Below, one piece after another: positions 19,893 to 30,168 of a stretch of DNA of 64,000 nucleotides. The translations under genes and the position numbers were made by a program. A model generated the notes under the pieces. The model saw nothing but the letters and a program-made list of their open reading frames with translations, made no database searches and was not told the DNA's origin. The DNA lies in the NCBI GenBank assembly GCA_001898405.1, contig MKTW01000020.1, positions 124,001 through 188,000 on the forward strand, written 5' to 3'. The DNA comes from Sphingobacteriales bacterium 44-61 (lineage in GTDB: Bacteria > Bacteroidota > Bacteroidia > Chitinophagales > Chitinophagaceae). Each line of letters starts with the position of its first letter. The stretch's first letter is position 1.

Positions 19893-20099
19893 GCGTCCCG
19901 CAGTATTTCCACATCCGTAAATCTACGATACAGACAAACCAACTGGTAAGGTGGAGCTGGCCATCTGCCTGGTTTACTTATGGATAACGGGATTTTCCCT
20001 TCGAGATTGCCAAAGGCGCTTATTATCCGTGATTTTATTGATCAGCCGGGGCTCAAAGGCCAAATTTGAAACGCTTCCACTCAAAATGCCTGTCTTTCT

Positions 20100-20107
20100 T
20101 ATCTTTG
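20100..20107 (+). promoter_or_regulatory. -7 promoter element of aspS
   Basis: TATCTTTG fits TAnnTTTG. It sits in a 14-base word, cttatctttgcgcc, that also occurs at the SAM-riboswitch promoter (40667-40680). The -33 position has no clear TTTG. The leader to the aspS start is about 55 bases. Confidence 0.45.
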
Positions 20108-20115
20108 CGCCCATT

Positions 20116-20138
20116 AAAAGCCCGGCACCGGGCGTTTT
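20116..20138 (+). promoter_or_regulatory. Short hairpin in the aspS leader
   Basis: An aaaagcccgg / ccgggcgtttt dyad (one bulged base) lies between the -7 element and the aspS start and has a short T tail. It could act as a weak terminator or attenuator, or only as a leader structure. Confidence 0.35.
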
Positions 20139-20167
20139 CAACTCCTAAGCGTTATACCATATATATT

Positions 20168-21994
20168 ATGTACAGAACGAACACCTGTGGCGAATTAAGA
20201 ATCAGCGATGTTTCCAAACAAGTAACCCTGGCCGGCTGGGTGCAAACCGTCCGCAAGTTCGGGGCTATCACTTTTGTTGACCTCCGCGACCGGTATGGCA
20301 TTACACAGCTTTTATTTGGTGAAGAGCTGAATAAACAACTGGAAGAAAACCCTTTGGGAAGGGAATTCGTGATGCAGGCTACCGGCACTGTGCAGGAAAG
20401 GACCAATAAAAATCCTCAACTGCCCACCGGTGATATCGAGATCATTATTACCTCTTTTAAAATATTGAATAAATCAGCTGTTCCCCCCTTTACTATCCAG
20501 GATGAAACGGATGGCGGCGACGATCTCCGCATGAAGTACCGCTTTCTCGACCTGCGCAGGAATGCTGTCAAGAAAAACCTGGAGCTGCGCTATGCCGTTA
20601 ACCGCGCTGCAAGAAATTATTTGCATAACAAGGGTTTCATGGATATTGAAACTCCTTTTCTCATCAAATCAACGCCCGAAGGTGCACGCGATTTTGTGGT
20701 GCCTTCCCGTATGAACCCAGGTCAATTTTATGCATTGCCCCAATCACCACAAACGTTCAAACAACTATTGATGGTGAGCGGATACGACAGGTATTACCAG
20801 ATCGTTAAATGCTTCAGGGATGAAGATCTCCGTGCCGACCGTCAACCTGAGTTCACGCAGATCGATTGTGAAATGGCTTTTGTGGAGCAGGAAGATATCC
20901 TTGCCATGTTTGAAGGCATGGTCAAATCCATTTTCAAAGAAGTAAAAGGGATAGATTATACTGAAGCAGTACAGCGCATGAGTTGGGAAGATGCCATGTG
21001 GCAATATGGTAATGACAAGCCTGATATCCGTTTTGGTATGTCGTTGCTCAACCTGAAGAAACCATCTTCCGTTTATATAAACAAACAAGACAATGCTGCA
21101 CTGATCAATGGTGCAGACTTTAAAGTGTTTGATGAAGCAGAAACGGTATTGGCCATTGCTGTACCCGGCTGCAGTGAATACAGCCGTAAACAAACAGACG
21201 AGCTGACTGAATGGGTGAAGCGCCCGCAGATCGGCATGAAAGGCCTTGTATTTATTAAAGTCAATACTGATGGCACTTACAAAAGCAGTGTCGATAAATT
21301 TTATTCTGAAGAACGGCTGAAGGCGATCGCAGATGCTGCGGGTGCACAATCCGGCGACCTCGTGCTGATACTTGCCGGCAATGAAGAGCGGACCCGGAAA
21401 GCCATCAGCGAATTACGTCTTGAAATGGGCAAACGCCTCGGCTTGCGCAAAGACAATGAATTTAAATTGCTGTGGGTGCTCGACTTCCCTCTGTTTGAAT
21501 ACGACGAAGAAGGCAACCGCTGGGTAGCCCGTCACCATCCATTCACATCACCCAAGCCTTCTGATATTGAAACCATGATCTCCAACAACCCGGTGATCAG
21601 CAATGCAGCAGAATATCTTAAACACCCTTATGCCAATATCAAGGCCAATGCTTATGATATGGTATTAAATGGCAACGAGATCGGCGGTGGCTCTATCCGT
21701 ATCTATCAACGCGAGCTGCAGGAAAAGATGTTCGAAGCATTGGGCATGGACAAAGAAGAGCAGCTCCATAAGTTTGGCTTCCTGCTTGGAGCATTTGAAT
21801 ATGGCGCCCCCCCACACGGCGGTATTGCTTTTGGCTTCGATCGCCTTTGCGCCATCCTTGGTGGCAGCGAAAGCATCCGCGATTTTATCGCTTTCCCTAA
21901 AAATAATAGCGGCCGTGATGTAATGCTGGATGCCCCTGCAACGATTGATGAAAAACAGTTCGAGGAACTTCAGATCAAACTTGATCTAAAATAA
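20168..21994 (+). CDS. aspS: Aspartate-tRNA ligase
   Basis: The protein has 608 residues when started at [11 protein letters not shown] (20168). The frame is open to 20066 but the extra 34 residues include the promoter. It has an N-terminal OB anticodon-binding fold ([20 protein letters not shown]) and class II synthetase motifs: motif 2 ([18 protein letters not shown]), the bacterial GAD insertion, and motif 3 with GIAFGFDRL. It charges tRNA-Asp in the cytoplasm. The 3' end overlaps the convergent methyltransferase gene by nine bases. Confidence 0.95.
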   Translation: MYRTNTCGELRISDVSKQVTLAGWVQTVRKFGAITFVDLRDRYGITQLLFGEELNKQLEENPLGREFVMQATGTVQERTNKNPQLPTGDIEIIITSFKILNKSAVPPFTIQDETDGGDDLRMKYRFLDLRRNAVKKNLELRYAVNRAARNYLHNKGFMDIETPFLIKSTPEGARDFVVPSRMNPGQFYALPQSPQTFKQLLMVSGYDRYYQIVKCFRDEDLRADRQPEFTQIDCEMAFVEQEDILAMFEGMVKSIFKEVKGIDYTEAVQRMSWEDAMWQYGNDKPDIRFGMSLLNLKKPSSVYINKQDNAALINGADFKVFDEAETVLAIAVPGCSEYSRKQTDELTEWVKRPQIGMKGLVFIKVNTDGTYKSSVDKFYSEERLKAIADAAGAQSGDLVLILAGNEERTRKAISELRLEMGKRLGLRKDNEFKLLWVLDFPLFEYDEEGNRWVARHHPFTSPKPSDIETMISNNPVISNAAEYLKHPYANIKANAYDMVLNGNEIGGGSIRIYQRELQEKMFEALGMDKEEQLHKFGFLLGAFEYGAPPHGGIAFGFDRLCAILGGSESIRDFIAFPKNNSGRDVMLDAPATIDEKQFEELQIKLDLK

Positions 21995-22864
21995 TCCAAA
22001 TATTTTCCGTTCTTTCTTCTTTCGTATAATAAGTCCGATAGAAGTAACTACGTATTCGTTCAATTGGAGTTTCAGATGTATATCCTGTTTGTAAGGATAT
22101 ACATCCACCATAAAGTCTTCAGGAAGACCACCCAGGGAATAATCCAATTCTTCTACGAAATGCCCTTCTGCACGTAGCTGCTCAGCCAGTTTTTCCAGAT
22201 CGCGCATACGGAAGATCACCGTATTGCCAGTGTCCAATGTTTTTTCGTTGGAAGAAATATTGAACTCGGTAGTATGCACGGCCCATCCGCCTGGTTTAAG
22301 TGTGTTCATCTGGTTGAGAAGAAAATCCAATCCTCTCTCAATGCTCCCAAGATGTTCAAAAGAACAACTGGACCAGGTAAAATCAAACTCTCTTAAACTG
22401 GAAGGTATATCGTTCATGTCAACAGGCCGGTATTGCACGTGCTCACGCAAAGTGTTATCATCAGTGATGCCCCGTTTGTTGAGCGATTCAAGTCCGAAGC
22501 AAAGCTGATCCCCATTCTCCCATCCTTTCTCTTTTCCTTCTTCAGGAAAAATATCGGTAGCAGTAATATCACAACCATAATTGGCCATCACAGAGGGTAG
22601 AGGCTCTGAGCCTACGGCAAATACTAAACCTTTACGACCTTTAGCGATACAGCCTCTTTCCCAAAGTGATTGAAGTATATAAGTATATTCCCATTGCTTT
22701 CGATGAAAGCGGGGAACTTCATGTATTTCCGAAGCCCATCGTTTATACCAATCGGTTTGCCAGTCCTTTGCTTTGCAAAGTTCAGACCTGCGTCTTCCTG
22801 CATCGAATATGAGGGAGGTATTCCATTCGCGTGTTTCTACGGGTGTTATAGTTTCATTCCACAT
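21986..22864 (-). CDS. SAM-dependent methyltransferase-like protein
   Basis: A start at 22864 gives 292 residues and leaves four bases after the upstream glycosyltransferase stop; a longer frame to 22924 would overlap it. The core has class I methyltransferase features: [19 protein letters not shown] (motif I region with a weak glycine loop), an acidic ITATDIF strand end, and [20 protein letters not shown] followed by [13 protein letters not shown]. It lies in one unit with a GT4 glycosyltransferase, so it may modify a surface glycan. Methyl transfer is inferred from fold only. Confidence 0.65.
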   Translation of the reverse strand: MWNETITPVETREWNTSLIFDAGRRRSELCKAKDWQTDWYKRWASEIHEVPRFHRKQWEYTYILQSLWERGCIAKGRKGLVFAVGSEPLPSVMANYGCDITATDIFPEEGKEKGWENGDQLCFGLESLNKRGITDDNTLREHVQYRPVDMNDIPSSLREFDFTWSSCSFEHLGSIERGLDFLLNQMNTLKPGGWAVHTTEFNISSNEKTLDTGNTVIFRMRDLEKLAEQLRAEGHFVEELDYSLGGLPEDFMVDVYPYKQDIHLKLQLNEYVVTSIGLIIRKKKERKIFGLF

Positions 22865-22868
22865 ATAA

Positions 22869-23948
22869 TTATAATAAGGTTTGGTACACTTCAAGATATT
22901 TTTTTGTATTCTTTTGCCAATCAAACAATTTGCTTCTGTTGATCAAAGCGTCTGACATATTCTCCCGCTTATATCGTTGCATACCTTCGTGAAAAATCTT
23001 TCGCATATACTCCCTTTCAAATGATGAAAAATAAAAGGCAAGATCACCACCGATCTCTGGTAATGATGTTCGGTCGGAAAGAAATAAAGGTTTCCCTAAT
23101 TGCATAGCTTCCACTACCGGGAACCCAAAACCTTCAGCCAGGGAAGGATGTACAAAAGCGGTACAATTCCGCAGATACCACGCTTTCTCTTCTTCAGATA
23201 TCGGGCCAGGTAAATGCACACGATGATCAATGCCCATGGCGATAGCCCCCCTGCGGATAGATTCAACATAATCGGTCTCATCCAACCGGCCGGCAATTAC
23301 CAGGTCCATCCCACTGTCCTTTACCAGTGAAAGCAACACATGGTAATTTTTTTTCCGGTTTACATATCCCATGCCAAACATGAAGGGCCCGCTGGGGCGG
23401 CAGGATGAAAGTGGCGGGCGGGGTTCAAGCACACGCTGGGTTCCATTATGAATAACGTAAAGGGGCCTGTTACCTACATCACAATTTTTCAGCACATCAT
23501 TCCGGCAGAATTCAGACACGCACACAATAGCATCACTTCTGTCTATCATTGACTGCGTATGTGCAATGCTTTTCTGTTGTTCTTTCAGTGGCTTGCCTTC
23601 ATGCAGTGAATTGAGGTCATGTATCGTTAACAAAACCTTGATATGCCGGTATTTTCTCCTGTCCGGGATAATGCGCCCTGATTGAAAGGGGGCATGCCAG
23701 ATCCTGCATTGATTCAGGAAAGGTTTATAATACCGGTGAAATGATCGCTCTATAATATTGTTAATTCTATACTTAAAAGTATTTACCTCAGATCGTGGTA
23801 TATAATGTCTGATCTTTATATCAGCGTTTCCTGCTACATGATCCTGAACATGATTGCCCAGATTTAAACAATAATAATATAATCCGGAATTGGGAAACCG
23901 CATTAAGTCGCAATCAAGAATTACTTCATTCATAAAAATTTGATTCAA
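22869..23948 (-). CDS. GT4 family glycosyltransferase
   Basis: This 359-residue cytoplasmic protein has the GT-B layout of family 4. The C-terminal donor-binding half has FVHPSLAEGFGFPVVEAMQ with the EX7E pair and GKPLFLSDRTSLPEIGGDLAFYF. It is a clear paralogue of the glycosyltransferase at 24188-25249, sharing the NSGLYYYCLNLG N-terminal motif and nearly the same C-terminal signature. A second Met at residue 6 is an alternative start. It probably adds a sugar to an envelope polysaccharide; donor and acceptor are unknown. Confidence 0.82.
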   Translation of the reverse strand: MNQIFMNEVILDCDLMRFPNSGLYYYCLNLGNHVQDHVAGNADIKIRHYIPRSEVNTFKYRINNIIERSFHRYYKPFLNQCRIWHAPFQSGRIIPDRRKYRHIKVLLTIHDLNSLHEGKPLKEQQKSIAHTQSMIDRSDAIVCVSEFCRNDVLKNCDVGNRPLYVIHNGTQRVLEPRPPLSSCRPSGPFMFGMGYVNRKKNYHVLLSLVKDSGMDLVIAGRLDETDYVESIRRGAIAMGIDHRVHLPGPISEEEKAWYLRNCTAFVHPSLAEGFGFPVVEAMQLGKPLFLSDRTSLPEIGGDLAFYFSSFEREYMRKIFHEGMQRYKRENMSDALINRSKLFDWQKNTKKYLEVYQTLL

Positions 23949-24187
23949 TCAAGTGGCAGCAAAACTCATCATATTTCCTGCCACTTTCTTTTTAACAAAC
24001 CATTTTTTTAAAATCTTTATGACTATAAAAAAATTTTATGGTGATAAAGCAACGGTACATGTGAACCTGGTGTCAGGCTCTGAATCAGCTGATCTGTACT
24101 TATGAACGGTATGGATTTTGCAAGGAGTTCATATCATGCTTGCAACCGAACTCCACTAATTTTTATTCATCTCCAACTATCTTGTAT

Positions 24188-25249
24188 ATGTTGCAGCGAA
24201 TTGTGTTCGATTGTGAAAGAATGAAGTATTTCAATACCGGCCTTTATCATTACAGTCTTAACCTGGGTCTGCATTTGCGAACACAGGCAGACCCCCGCAG
24301 GGAAGAGATCAACTTCTTTGTTCCGCAACAGATACTTGGGAAATTTGGCGATACTACCCAGTATATCAGGCAGCATTCATTGCAGAAATTTTATATGCCT
24401 CCGTTAAAAGGATTTGATATCTGGCATTGTACATACCAGAGTTCAGCTTACGTCCCCAAACGCAACCGGCGCATTAAGGTAGTGCTAACCATTCATGACC
24501 TTAATTTTATATACGAGAAGAAGGAAGAGCTTAAAAAAGCCAGCTACCTGCATCATCTCCAAAAGAACATCGACCGCTCTGATGCCATTGTGTGCATCTC
24601 AGATTTTTGCCGGCAGGACGTATTAAAATATTGCGATACGGGTACCAAGCCTGTATATGTGATCTATAACGGCACCAACGAACTCAAAAGCCCTGAACTG
24701 TATAGCTATTCCTATAAACCGGAAAGGCCATTCCTGTTTTCATTAGGAGTGATGTGCCGCAAAAAAAACTTTCATGTCCTGCTCCCTTTACTGCAACAGG
24801 AACAGGACCTGGAGTTGCTGATAGCAGGAAGGCTGGATGATCCCAGTTATCTCGATTTCATCCAACAATCAGCCAGGGACATGCGGGTAGAAGATAACCT
24901 GCGGGTGTTGGGTAATATATCTGAACCGGAGAAATCGTGGTATTATCAGAACTGCTACGCATTTGCCCTGCCTTCCATTGCTGAAGGTTTTGGGTTGCCC
25001 GTTACGGAAGCCATGTCCGCAGGCAAGCCGGTTTTCCTGTCCAATAAAACCGCTTTACCTGAAATTGGCAGTTCTGCCGCTTTTTACTTCCGTGATTTCA
25101 GCGCGCTGCACATGCAAAATGTTTTTCGCCAGGGTATGAAGCAGTACACCGCAGCCAGTATGGAACCAATAATCCGCCAGCGAAGCGAATTATTCTGCTG
25201 GACCAAAGCCGCTAAAGCTTATCTAAATGTATATCGTTCACTTTATTAA
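24188..25249 (+). CDS. GT4 family glycosyltransferase
   Basis: Started at 24188 the protein has 353 residues, MLQRIVFDCERMKYFNTG, which aligns with the start of the neighbouring paralogue. An upstream ATG at 24140 would add 16 residues lacking similarity. It has a GT-B fold with ALPSIAEGFGLPVTEAMSAGKP (EX7E) and FLSNKTALPEIGSSAAFYF. TATCTTG at 24178-24184 resembles a -7 box just before the ATG. The MsbA-like exporter follows 16 bases downstream, which suggests assembly and export of a lipid-linked glycan. Confidence 0.82.
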   Translation: MLQRIVFDCERMKYFNTGLYHYSLNLGLHLRTQADPRREEINFFVPQQILGKFGDTTQYIRQHSLQKFYMPPLKGFDIWHCTYQSSAYVPKRNRRIKVVLTIHDLNFIYEKKEELKKASYLHHLQKNIDRSDAIVCISDFCRQDVLKYCDTGTKPVYVIYNGTNELKSPELYSYSYKPERPFLFSLGVMCRKKNFHVLLPLLQQEQDLELLIAGRLDDPSYLDFIQQSARDMRVEDNLRVLGNISEPEKSWYYQNCYAFALPSIAEGFGLPVTEAMSAGKPVFLSNKTALPEIGSSAAFYFRDFSALHMQNVFRQGMKQYTAASMEPIIRQRSELFCWTKAAKAYLNVYRSLY

Positions 25250-25265
25250 TTTTTAAACCCGTAAC

Positions 25266-27101
25266 ATGAAGGTCTACCGGCGTTTGCTGAGTTATATTAA
25301 ACCCTATCATAAATTTGTTGTTCCATTTTTTAGCTTTACGCTGATAGGTGTGTTCTTTAGCGTGTTCCAGTTCGCGCTCATCATCCCTTTGCTCAATTTT
25401 CTCTTTGATCCCGGCAGTGCTGCTGATAATGCTAAATATGCAGTGGCACCGGAGTTCAGCCTCTCAGCAAGCTATTTCAAAGATTATTTTTATCATCTCG
25501 TCTATAATTTTAAAACACATAACCCTGCTTATGCCCTTTACTTCATGGCGGGCATGATCGTTGCTGCAGTGGTGCTGACCAATCTCTTCCGTTACCTGGC
25601 ACAACGTCGTTTGATCAATACCCGCACCCTCCTGGTAAAAAGGTTAAGGGAAGCGCTTTTCGATAAAATCAACCGGCTGCAACTGGGCTATTTTACCAAA
25701 GAACACAAGGGCGATCTTATCTCCCGGCTCAACAGTGATGTGTACGGTATTGAAGGCGCTGCAGCCAGTTCGCTGGAAGTTTTGTTCAAAGAGCCGTATG
25801 TAATGATCGGGTATTTCATTGCCTTGTTTGCGATCTCTGCAAAACTGACCCTGTTCACATTGCTGGTCATCCCAATTTCTGCTGTTGCTATTGCGGCAGT
25901 TACCCGGAAACTCCGGAAGGAAGCCAAAGATGTACAGGCTTCTATGGGTAGATTGCTTACGATCATTGATGAAACATTGCTCGGCATGCGCATTATCCGT
26001 GCATTTAATGCTACAGGTTTTGTGTTGAAAAGATTCAGCCGTGAAAATGACTTTTACCGTAAAGCAAGCCTGGCCAGTTTCAATAAAAGAGAACTGGCGC
26101 CTGCTTTTTCCGAAGCAGCGGGTGTCATTGTAGTTGCTTGTATACTGGTGTATGGAGGTGGATTGGTATTAAGCAAAGACGGAGGACTGGAAGCAGGCGC
26201 TTTTATCGCTTTTATTGCCATCTTTTCACAAGTGATAAGACCGGCAAAAGCTATTGTAGTGGCTTTGTCCAATATACAGATAGGGCAGGCAGCCGGTGAG
26301 CGCATCCTGGAAATACTGGAAAAACCGGTTGAGATCGCCGATAAGCCCGGTGCTGTAGAACTGAATAGCTTTAAAGAAAAGATCGAACTGATGGATGTAT
26401 CATTTCAATACAATGAAAAGCCTGTATTAAAGAATATCAATCTCATTATTGAAAAAGGAAAGACCATTGCATTAGTAGGCCCTTCCGGTGTGGGTAAGTC
26501 AACCATCGCCGATCTCATCCCCCGCTTTTATGAAGCCACTTCAGGAGAAGTATTGATCGATGGCAAAAGTGTAAAAGACTACACCATGGAATCGTTGCGG
26601 AGCCAGATGAGTTTTGTAACGCAGGAGATCATTCTTTTCAATGATACCATTTTCAATAATATCGCATTAGGACGACCGGATGCTACAGAAGAAGAAGTGA
26701 TACAGGCAGCAAAAATTGCCAATGCACATGATTTTATCATGCAAACAGAACAGGGATATCAAACCAATATTGGTGACCGTGGCATACGCCTTTCGGGAGG
26801 GCAACGTCAACGCCTGAGTATTGCAAGAGCTGTTTTTAAAAATCCGGCGATCCTGATATTGGATGAAGCCACTTCTGCGTTGGATACCGAAGCGGAGAAA
26901 TCCGTACAGGATGCACTCAATAAATTGATGGAAGGCCGCACCACTCTTGTGATCGCCCATCGCCTCAGCACCATTAAAGAAGCAGATGAGATCATCGTTA
27001 TGCAGGATGGTTGCATCGTGGAAAGAGGGCATCATGATGAGCTGATACAGATTGAAGAAAGTATTTACCGCAGGCTTACATTGCTGCAGCGCATCGCCTG
27101 A
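25266..27101 (+). CDS. MsbA-like lipid/glycolipid ABC exporter (fused membrane and ATPase domains)
   Basis: This 611-residue half-transporter has about six transmembrane helices in residues 1-330, then an ATPase domain with Walker A GPSGVGKST near 405, signature LSGGQRQRL and Walker B ILILDEATSALD, and the switch His in VIAHRLST. It is of the MsbA/lipid flippase type and works as a homodimer. It is probably cotranscribed with the upstream glycosyltransferase gene, consistent with export of a glycolipid. The substrate is an inference from context. Confidence 0.85.
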   Translation: MKVYRRLLSYIKPYHKFVVPFFSFTLIGVFFSVFQFALIIPLLNFLFDPGSAADNAKYAVAPEFSLSASYFKDYFYHLVYNFKTHNPAYALYFMAGMIVAAVVLTNLFRYLAQRRLINTRTLLVKRLREALFDKINRLQLGYFTKEHKGDLISRLNSDVYGIEGAAASSLEVLFKEPYVMIGYFIALFAISAKLTLFTLLVIPISAVAIAAVTRKLRKEAKDVQASMGRLLTIIDETLLGMRIIRAFNATGFVLKRFSRENDFYRKASLASFNKRELAPAFSEAAGVIVVACILVYGGGLVLSKDGGLEAGAFIAFIAIFSQVIRPAKAIVVALSNIQIGQAAGERILEILEKPVEIADKPGAVELNSFKEKIELMDVSFQYNEKPVLKNINLIIEKGKTIALVGPSGVGKSTIADLIPRFYEATSGEVLIDGKSVKDYTMESLRSQMSFVTQEIILFNDTIFNNIALGRPDATEEEVIQAAKIANAHDFIMQTEQGYQTNIGDRGIRLSGGQRQRLSIARAVFKNPAILILDEATSALDTEAEKSVQDALNKLMEGRTTLVIAHRLSTIKEADEIIVMQDGCIVERGHHDELIQIEESIYRRLTLLQRIA

Positions 27102-27117
27102 TGATCATACAGGTCGT

Positions 27118-28515
27118 TTACCTGGAAGGGTTTTTCTTCTGCCGTTGTTGCTGCCAACGGTAATAAACGTATATGCCGCCCAGTATCATTAAAACGGCAA
27201 GAATACGGAAGACCAGTTGCTGGGAAAAGCTTTCTTTATCTTCACCCGTTTTTATCTTCCGGTTGCTTTCTTCTATATAATAGGTAAGTAAAGGATAAGA
27301 GGGGTTAAGCCTGGCAGCGGATTCAAACATCCGTTTTGCACGGAAATAGTAACCTTCAAAGAAAAGACCGATGGCCTTATTGTAAGCGATCGAAGCACGG
27401 CTCATTTCAGGATGGATCATAGCGGAATCCAAAAACTCTTTCACTACGGATACAGGGATAGCAAAATTAAACCCGGCGGCAAGGCTACCGGTCTTTTGTT
27501 CCAGACTGCCAAATGTAGCAAGGCCAATCACTTCTCCTCTACTATTGCACACAGGGCTCCCACTACTGCCATGCGTGATGATGGCATCCATTTGTATCAC
27601 CGGCCATCCACCAATAGAACGCTTAATCGCACTTACCACGCCTGCTGTCAGCGATGGCTCTATATTAGTTTCTTTTGCTAAAAAGGCATTGGATGTGACC
27701 GGTTCAGGATAACCAAACACCAGCACCTGGCTACCGATCCTTACCATCGGATCGGTGCTAACCGGTAAGGTCGGCATCTGTTTCACGCTATCTATTTTCA
27801 ACACAGCAACATCTTTACCAGGCATAGCCTTACCGCTGACAATAACAGTTGCAGGTAAACGCCTGGTCACAAAATCACCTTTATCGCTATCTATCCTGAA
27901 CTGAACAAAAATTTCTTTTTTCAGATCAAAAATGATCATTGATGATACCTGTGAATAAATAACACTGTAAGCATCGTTAAGCAGGCCCCGCTGTTCATCA
28001 GACAAAGTCATCGCCCATGACCGCTCAAGGGAGCGGATATTGGCGTCTGTCACGTCCTTAAAAGTGGAAAGGATGAACTGGCGGCGGATATAGGCATTAT
28101 CTCTATCAATGATATGGCAATTGGTAATGAAGTATCCATCCCCTGTAATAAAAAAGCCGGAGCCGGATGAAAAGATGCGGTGTTGCTGCCTGAAATATTC
28201 TGTGGTACGCGTAAAGAAACGGAAGGGGTTATTGTACAAAGCTTTCACCACGATGTCGAGTTTTTCTTCCGGGGTAAACATCGTGCCTGAGGTATCCAGT
28301 CGTTTTACCGAATCAACCAGCCGGTTGAAACGAGTCTCATTCATCTCCACTTTACTCACGTACACAGTACCGGAGAAAACAGTCTGCACCATTCCCACAC
28401 CAGGTGAATTGGCGGCATAGCTCTGCTCTGCAGAAATGGTTTGTGCATAACCATATTCCACAGCCAGTAAAAAAAGCAGCAATAGCCATTTATATCGTAT
28501 ATGTTTGAATCTCAT
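27118..28515 (-). CDS. Membrane-anchored trypsin-like serine protease
   Basis: The protein has 465 residues with an N-terminal signal peptide (to about residue 24, GYAQ). The S1 triad is visible: His134 in ITNCHI, Asp235 in GKDVAVLKID and Ser318 in HGSSGSPV. GSPVCNSRGEVIGLAT follows as in HtrA/Deg proteases, but no PDZ domain is present. After the protease domain comes a TPR-like stretch (GLFFEGYYFRAKRMFESAARLNPSYPLL) and one C-terminal transmembrane helix near 439-460 followed by basic residues. The protease domain therefore most likely faces the periplasm, tethered at its C-terminus. It may be a quality-control or regulatory protease. Confidence 0.8.
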   Translation of the reverse strand: MRFKHIRYKWLLLLFLLAVEYGYAQTISAEQSYAANSPGVGMVQTVFSGTVYVSKVEMNETRFNRLVDSVKRLDTSGTMFTPEEKLDIVVKALYNNPFRFFTRTTEYFRQQHRIFSSGSGFFITGDGYFITNCHIIDRDNAYIRRQFILSTFKDVTDANIRSLERSWAMTLSDEQRGLLNDAYSVIYSQVSSMIIFDLKKEIFVQFRIDSDKGDFVTRRLPATVIVSGKAMPGKDVAVLKIDSVKQMPTLPVSTDPMVRIGSQVLVFGYPEPVTSNAFLAKETNIEPSLTAGVVSAIKRSIGGWPVIQMDAIITHGSSGSPVCNSRGEVIGLATFGSLEQKTGSLAAGFNFAIPVSVVKEFLDSAMIHPEMSRASIAYNKAIGLFFEGYYFRAKRMFESAARLNPSYPLLTYYIEESNRKIKTGEDKESFSQQLVFRILAVLMILGGIYVYYRWQQQRQKKNPSR

Positions 28516-28682
28516 TACCTATTAAAGATCAAAATACTAAAAACCCCGCCATCTGACAATTGTTGAATAACCAAAAAAATTCCGAAATTTGCTAAAATTA
28601 TTGGCAGACCGGGTTCGAATGGAGGTTTTAGGCTAATGCCTGGGCAACTCCTGGCTCCCGACTAAAGACTCCTGACTCAGAA

Positions 28683-29951
28683 ATGGTTCCATTAGCAGAA
28701 AGAATACGTCCTACTACTCTCGATGACCTTGCCGGTCAGCAGCATCTGACTGGCAAAGGCAGCATTTTGCGGAAGGCTATAGAGAATGGCCGGATCCCGT
28801 CAATGATCCTTTGGGGCCCGCCGGGTACCGGTAAAACAACGATTGCAAATATTATTGCCAATACGTTGAAAGTACCTTTCTATACACTGAGTGCGATCAG
28901 TTCTGGTGTGAAAGAAGTGAGGGAAGTGATCGCAGAAGCACAAACAAAAGCAAGTGCCATTTTATTTATTGACGAGATTCACCGTTTCAATAAAGGTCAG
29001 CAGGATGCATTGCTGGGTGCAGTAGAAAAGGGAGTGGTGACATTGATAGGTGCTACCACAGAAAACCCTTCTTTTGAAGTGAATAGCGCCTTGCTCAGCC
29101 GCAGCCAGGTATATGTGTTGAAAGCATTGGATGAAAAGGATCTTGTTCAACTATTGCAAACAGCTATCGAAAAAGATGAATGGCTGAAACAAAAAAACAT
29201 CGAGCTGAAAGAAACAGCAGCGCTGTTGAGCATTTCAGGAGGCGATGCAAGAAAACTGCTGAACCTGCTTGAACTGGTAGCTGATTCCATTGTTCCGGAA
29301 AAACCAGGCAACCATGTGGTGATCACTGATGAAAAAGTGATGGACATTGCCCAGAAAAAGATCGCCTTGTATGACAAGGGCGGTGAACAGCATTATGATA
29401 TCATTTCAGCTTTTATCAAATCCATGCGCGGCAGCGATCCGAATGCAGCAGTGTACTGGCTGGCAAGAATGATCGAAGGTGGCGAAGATGTAAAATTCAT
29501 TGCCAGGAGGATGGTGATACTCGCCAGTGAGGATATCGGTAATGCAAACCCTACAGCGCTTGTAATGGCGAATACAACGTTTGAAGCTGTTAACAAGATT
29601 GGCAATCCAGAAGCAAGGATCATTCTATCCCAATGCGCTGTTTATCTCGCATCTTCCCCTAAAAGCAATGCTTCGTATGAAGCAATTGCTAATGCCTTGG
29701 CAGCCGTGCAGCAATATGGTGATCTGCCGGTGCCTTTGCATATCCGCAATGCACCGACCAAGTTGATGAAGAATCTGGGGTATGGAAAGAATTATGAGTA
29801 TTCGCATAGTTATGCAAATAATTTTTCACCGCAGGAGTATTTGCCGAAAGAGATAGCGGGAAAGAAGTTTTATGAGCCGGGGAAGAATGCAAGAGAAGAG
29901 GAGTTAAGAAAGTTTTTGAAATCGTTGTGGAAGGATAAGTATGGGTATTAG
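28683..29951 (+). CDS. rarA: Replication-associated recombination protein A (AAA+ ATPase)
   Basis: The protein has 422 residues. Walker A is GPPGTGKTT (45-53), Walker B is LFIDEIHRF (95-103), sensor 1 is GATTENPSFE (124-133), and an arginine finger lies at Arg141 (LLSRSQVY). The C-terminal part has the RarA/MgsA/WRNIP1 helical domain (GGEDVKFIARRMVILASEDIG). It acts at stalled replication forks with SSB and RecA. Length and motifs match the family. It is a single gene; the AT-rich segment follows downstream. Confidence 0.93.
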   Translation: MVPLAERIRPTTLDDLAGQQHLTGKGSILRKAIENGRIPSMILWGPPGTGKTTIANIIANTLKVPFYTLSAISSGVKEVREVIAEAQTKASAILFIDEIHRFNKGQQDALLGAVEKGVVTLIGATTENPSFEVNSALLSRSQVYVLKALDEKDLVQLLQTAIEKDEWLKQKNIELKETAALLSISGGDARKLLNLLELVADSIVPEKPGNHVVITDEKVMDIAQKKIALYDKGGEQHYDIISAFIKSMRGSDPNAAVYWLARMIEGGEDVKFIARRMVILASEDIGNANPTALVMANTTFEAVNKIGNPEARIILSQCAVYLASSPKSNASYEAIANALAAVQQYGDLPVPLHIRNAPTKLMKNLGYGKNYEYSHSYANNFSPQEYLPKEIAGKKFYEPGKNAREEELRKFLKSLWKDKYGY

Positions 29952-30142
29952 AAAGAATTTTCTCAAAATGATTAAAATCCTCTAATGCTCTTAGAGGAAA
30001 TATTTTTGAGCTTAGAGTTCTTCCCTCTATTTATATCTAAGGAGAAAAATAAACTGACTTTACTTTTTCGGATATAAGTTTTTCTTCTATTTTTACTATG
30101 TGTCGGCGGCTGGATTAATAATCCCCCAACGATCAAGACTTG

Positions 30143-30166
30143 AACAGGATTCCAAGGAATCCTGTT
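30143..30166 (-). terminator. Terminator of the lone nuclease-like gene
   Basis: A perfect dyad (30143-30153 with 30156-30166) lies directly downstream of the minus-strand stop at 30169. Confidence 0.55.
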
Positions 30167-30168
30167 TG

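Noticed and set aside
24019-24105. A 28-codon ORF between the divergent glycosyltransferase genes
   Set aside because: No promoter, no similarity and no unusual composition; ORFs of this size occur often by chance.
28600-28682. A gggttcgaat stretch resembling the T-loop of a tRNA
   Set aside because: No acceptor stem, anticodon arm or D-arm can be formed around it.
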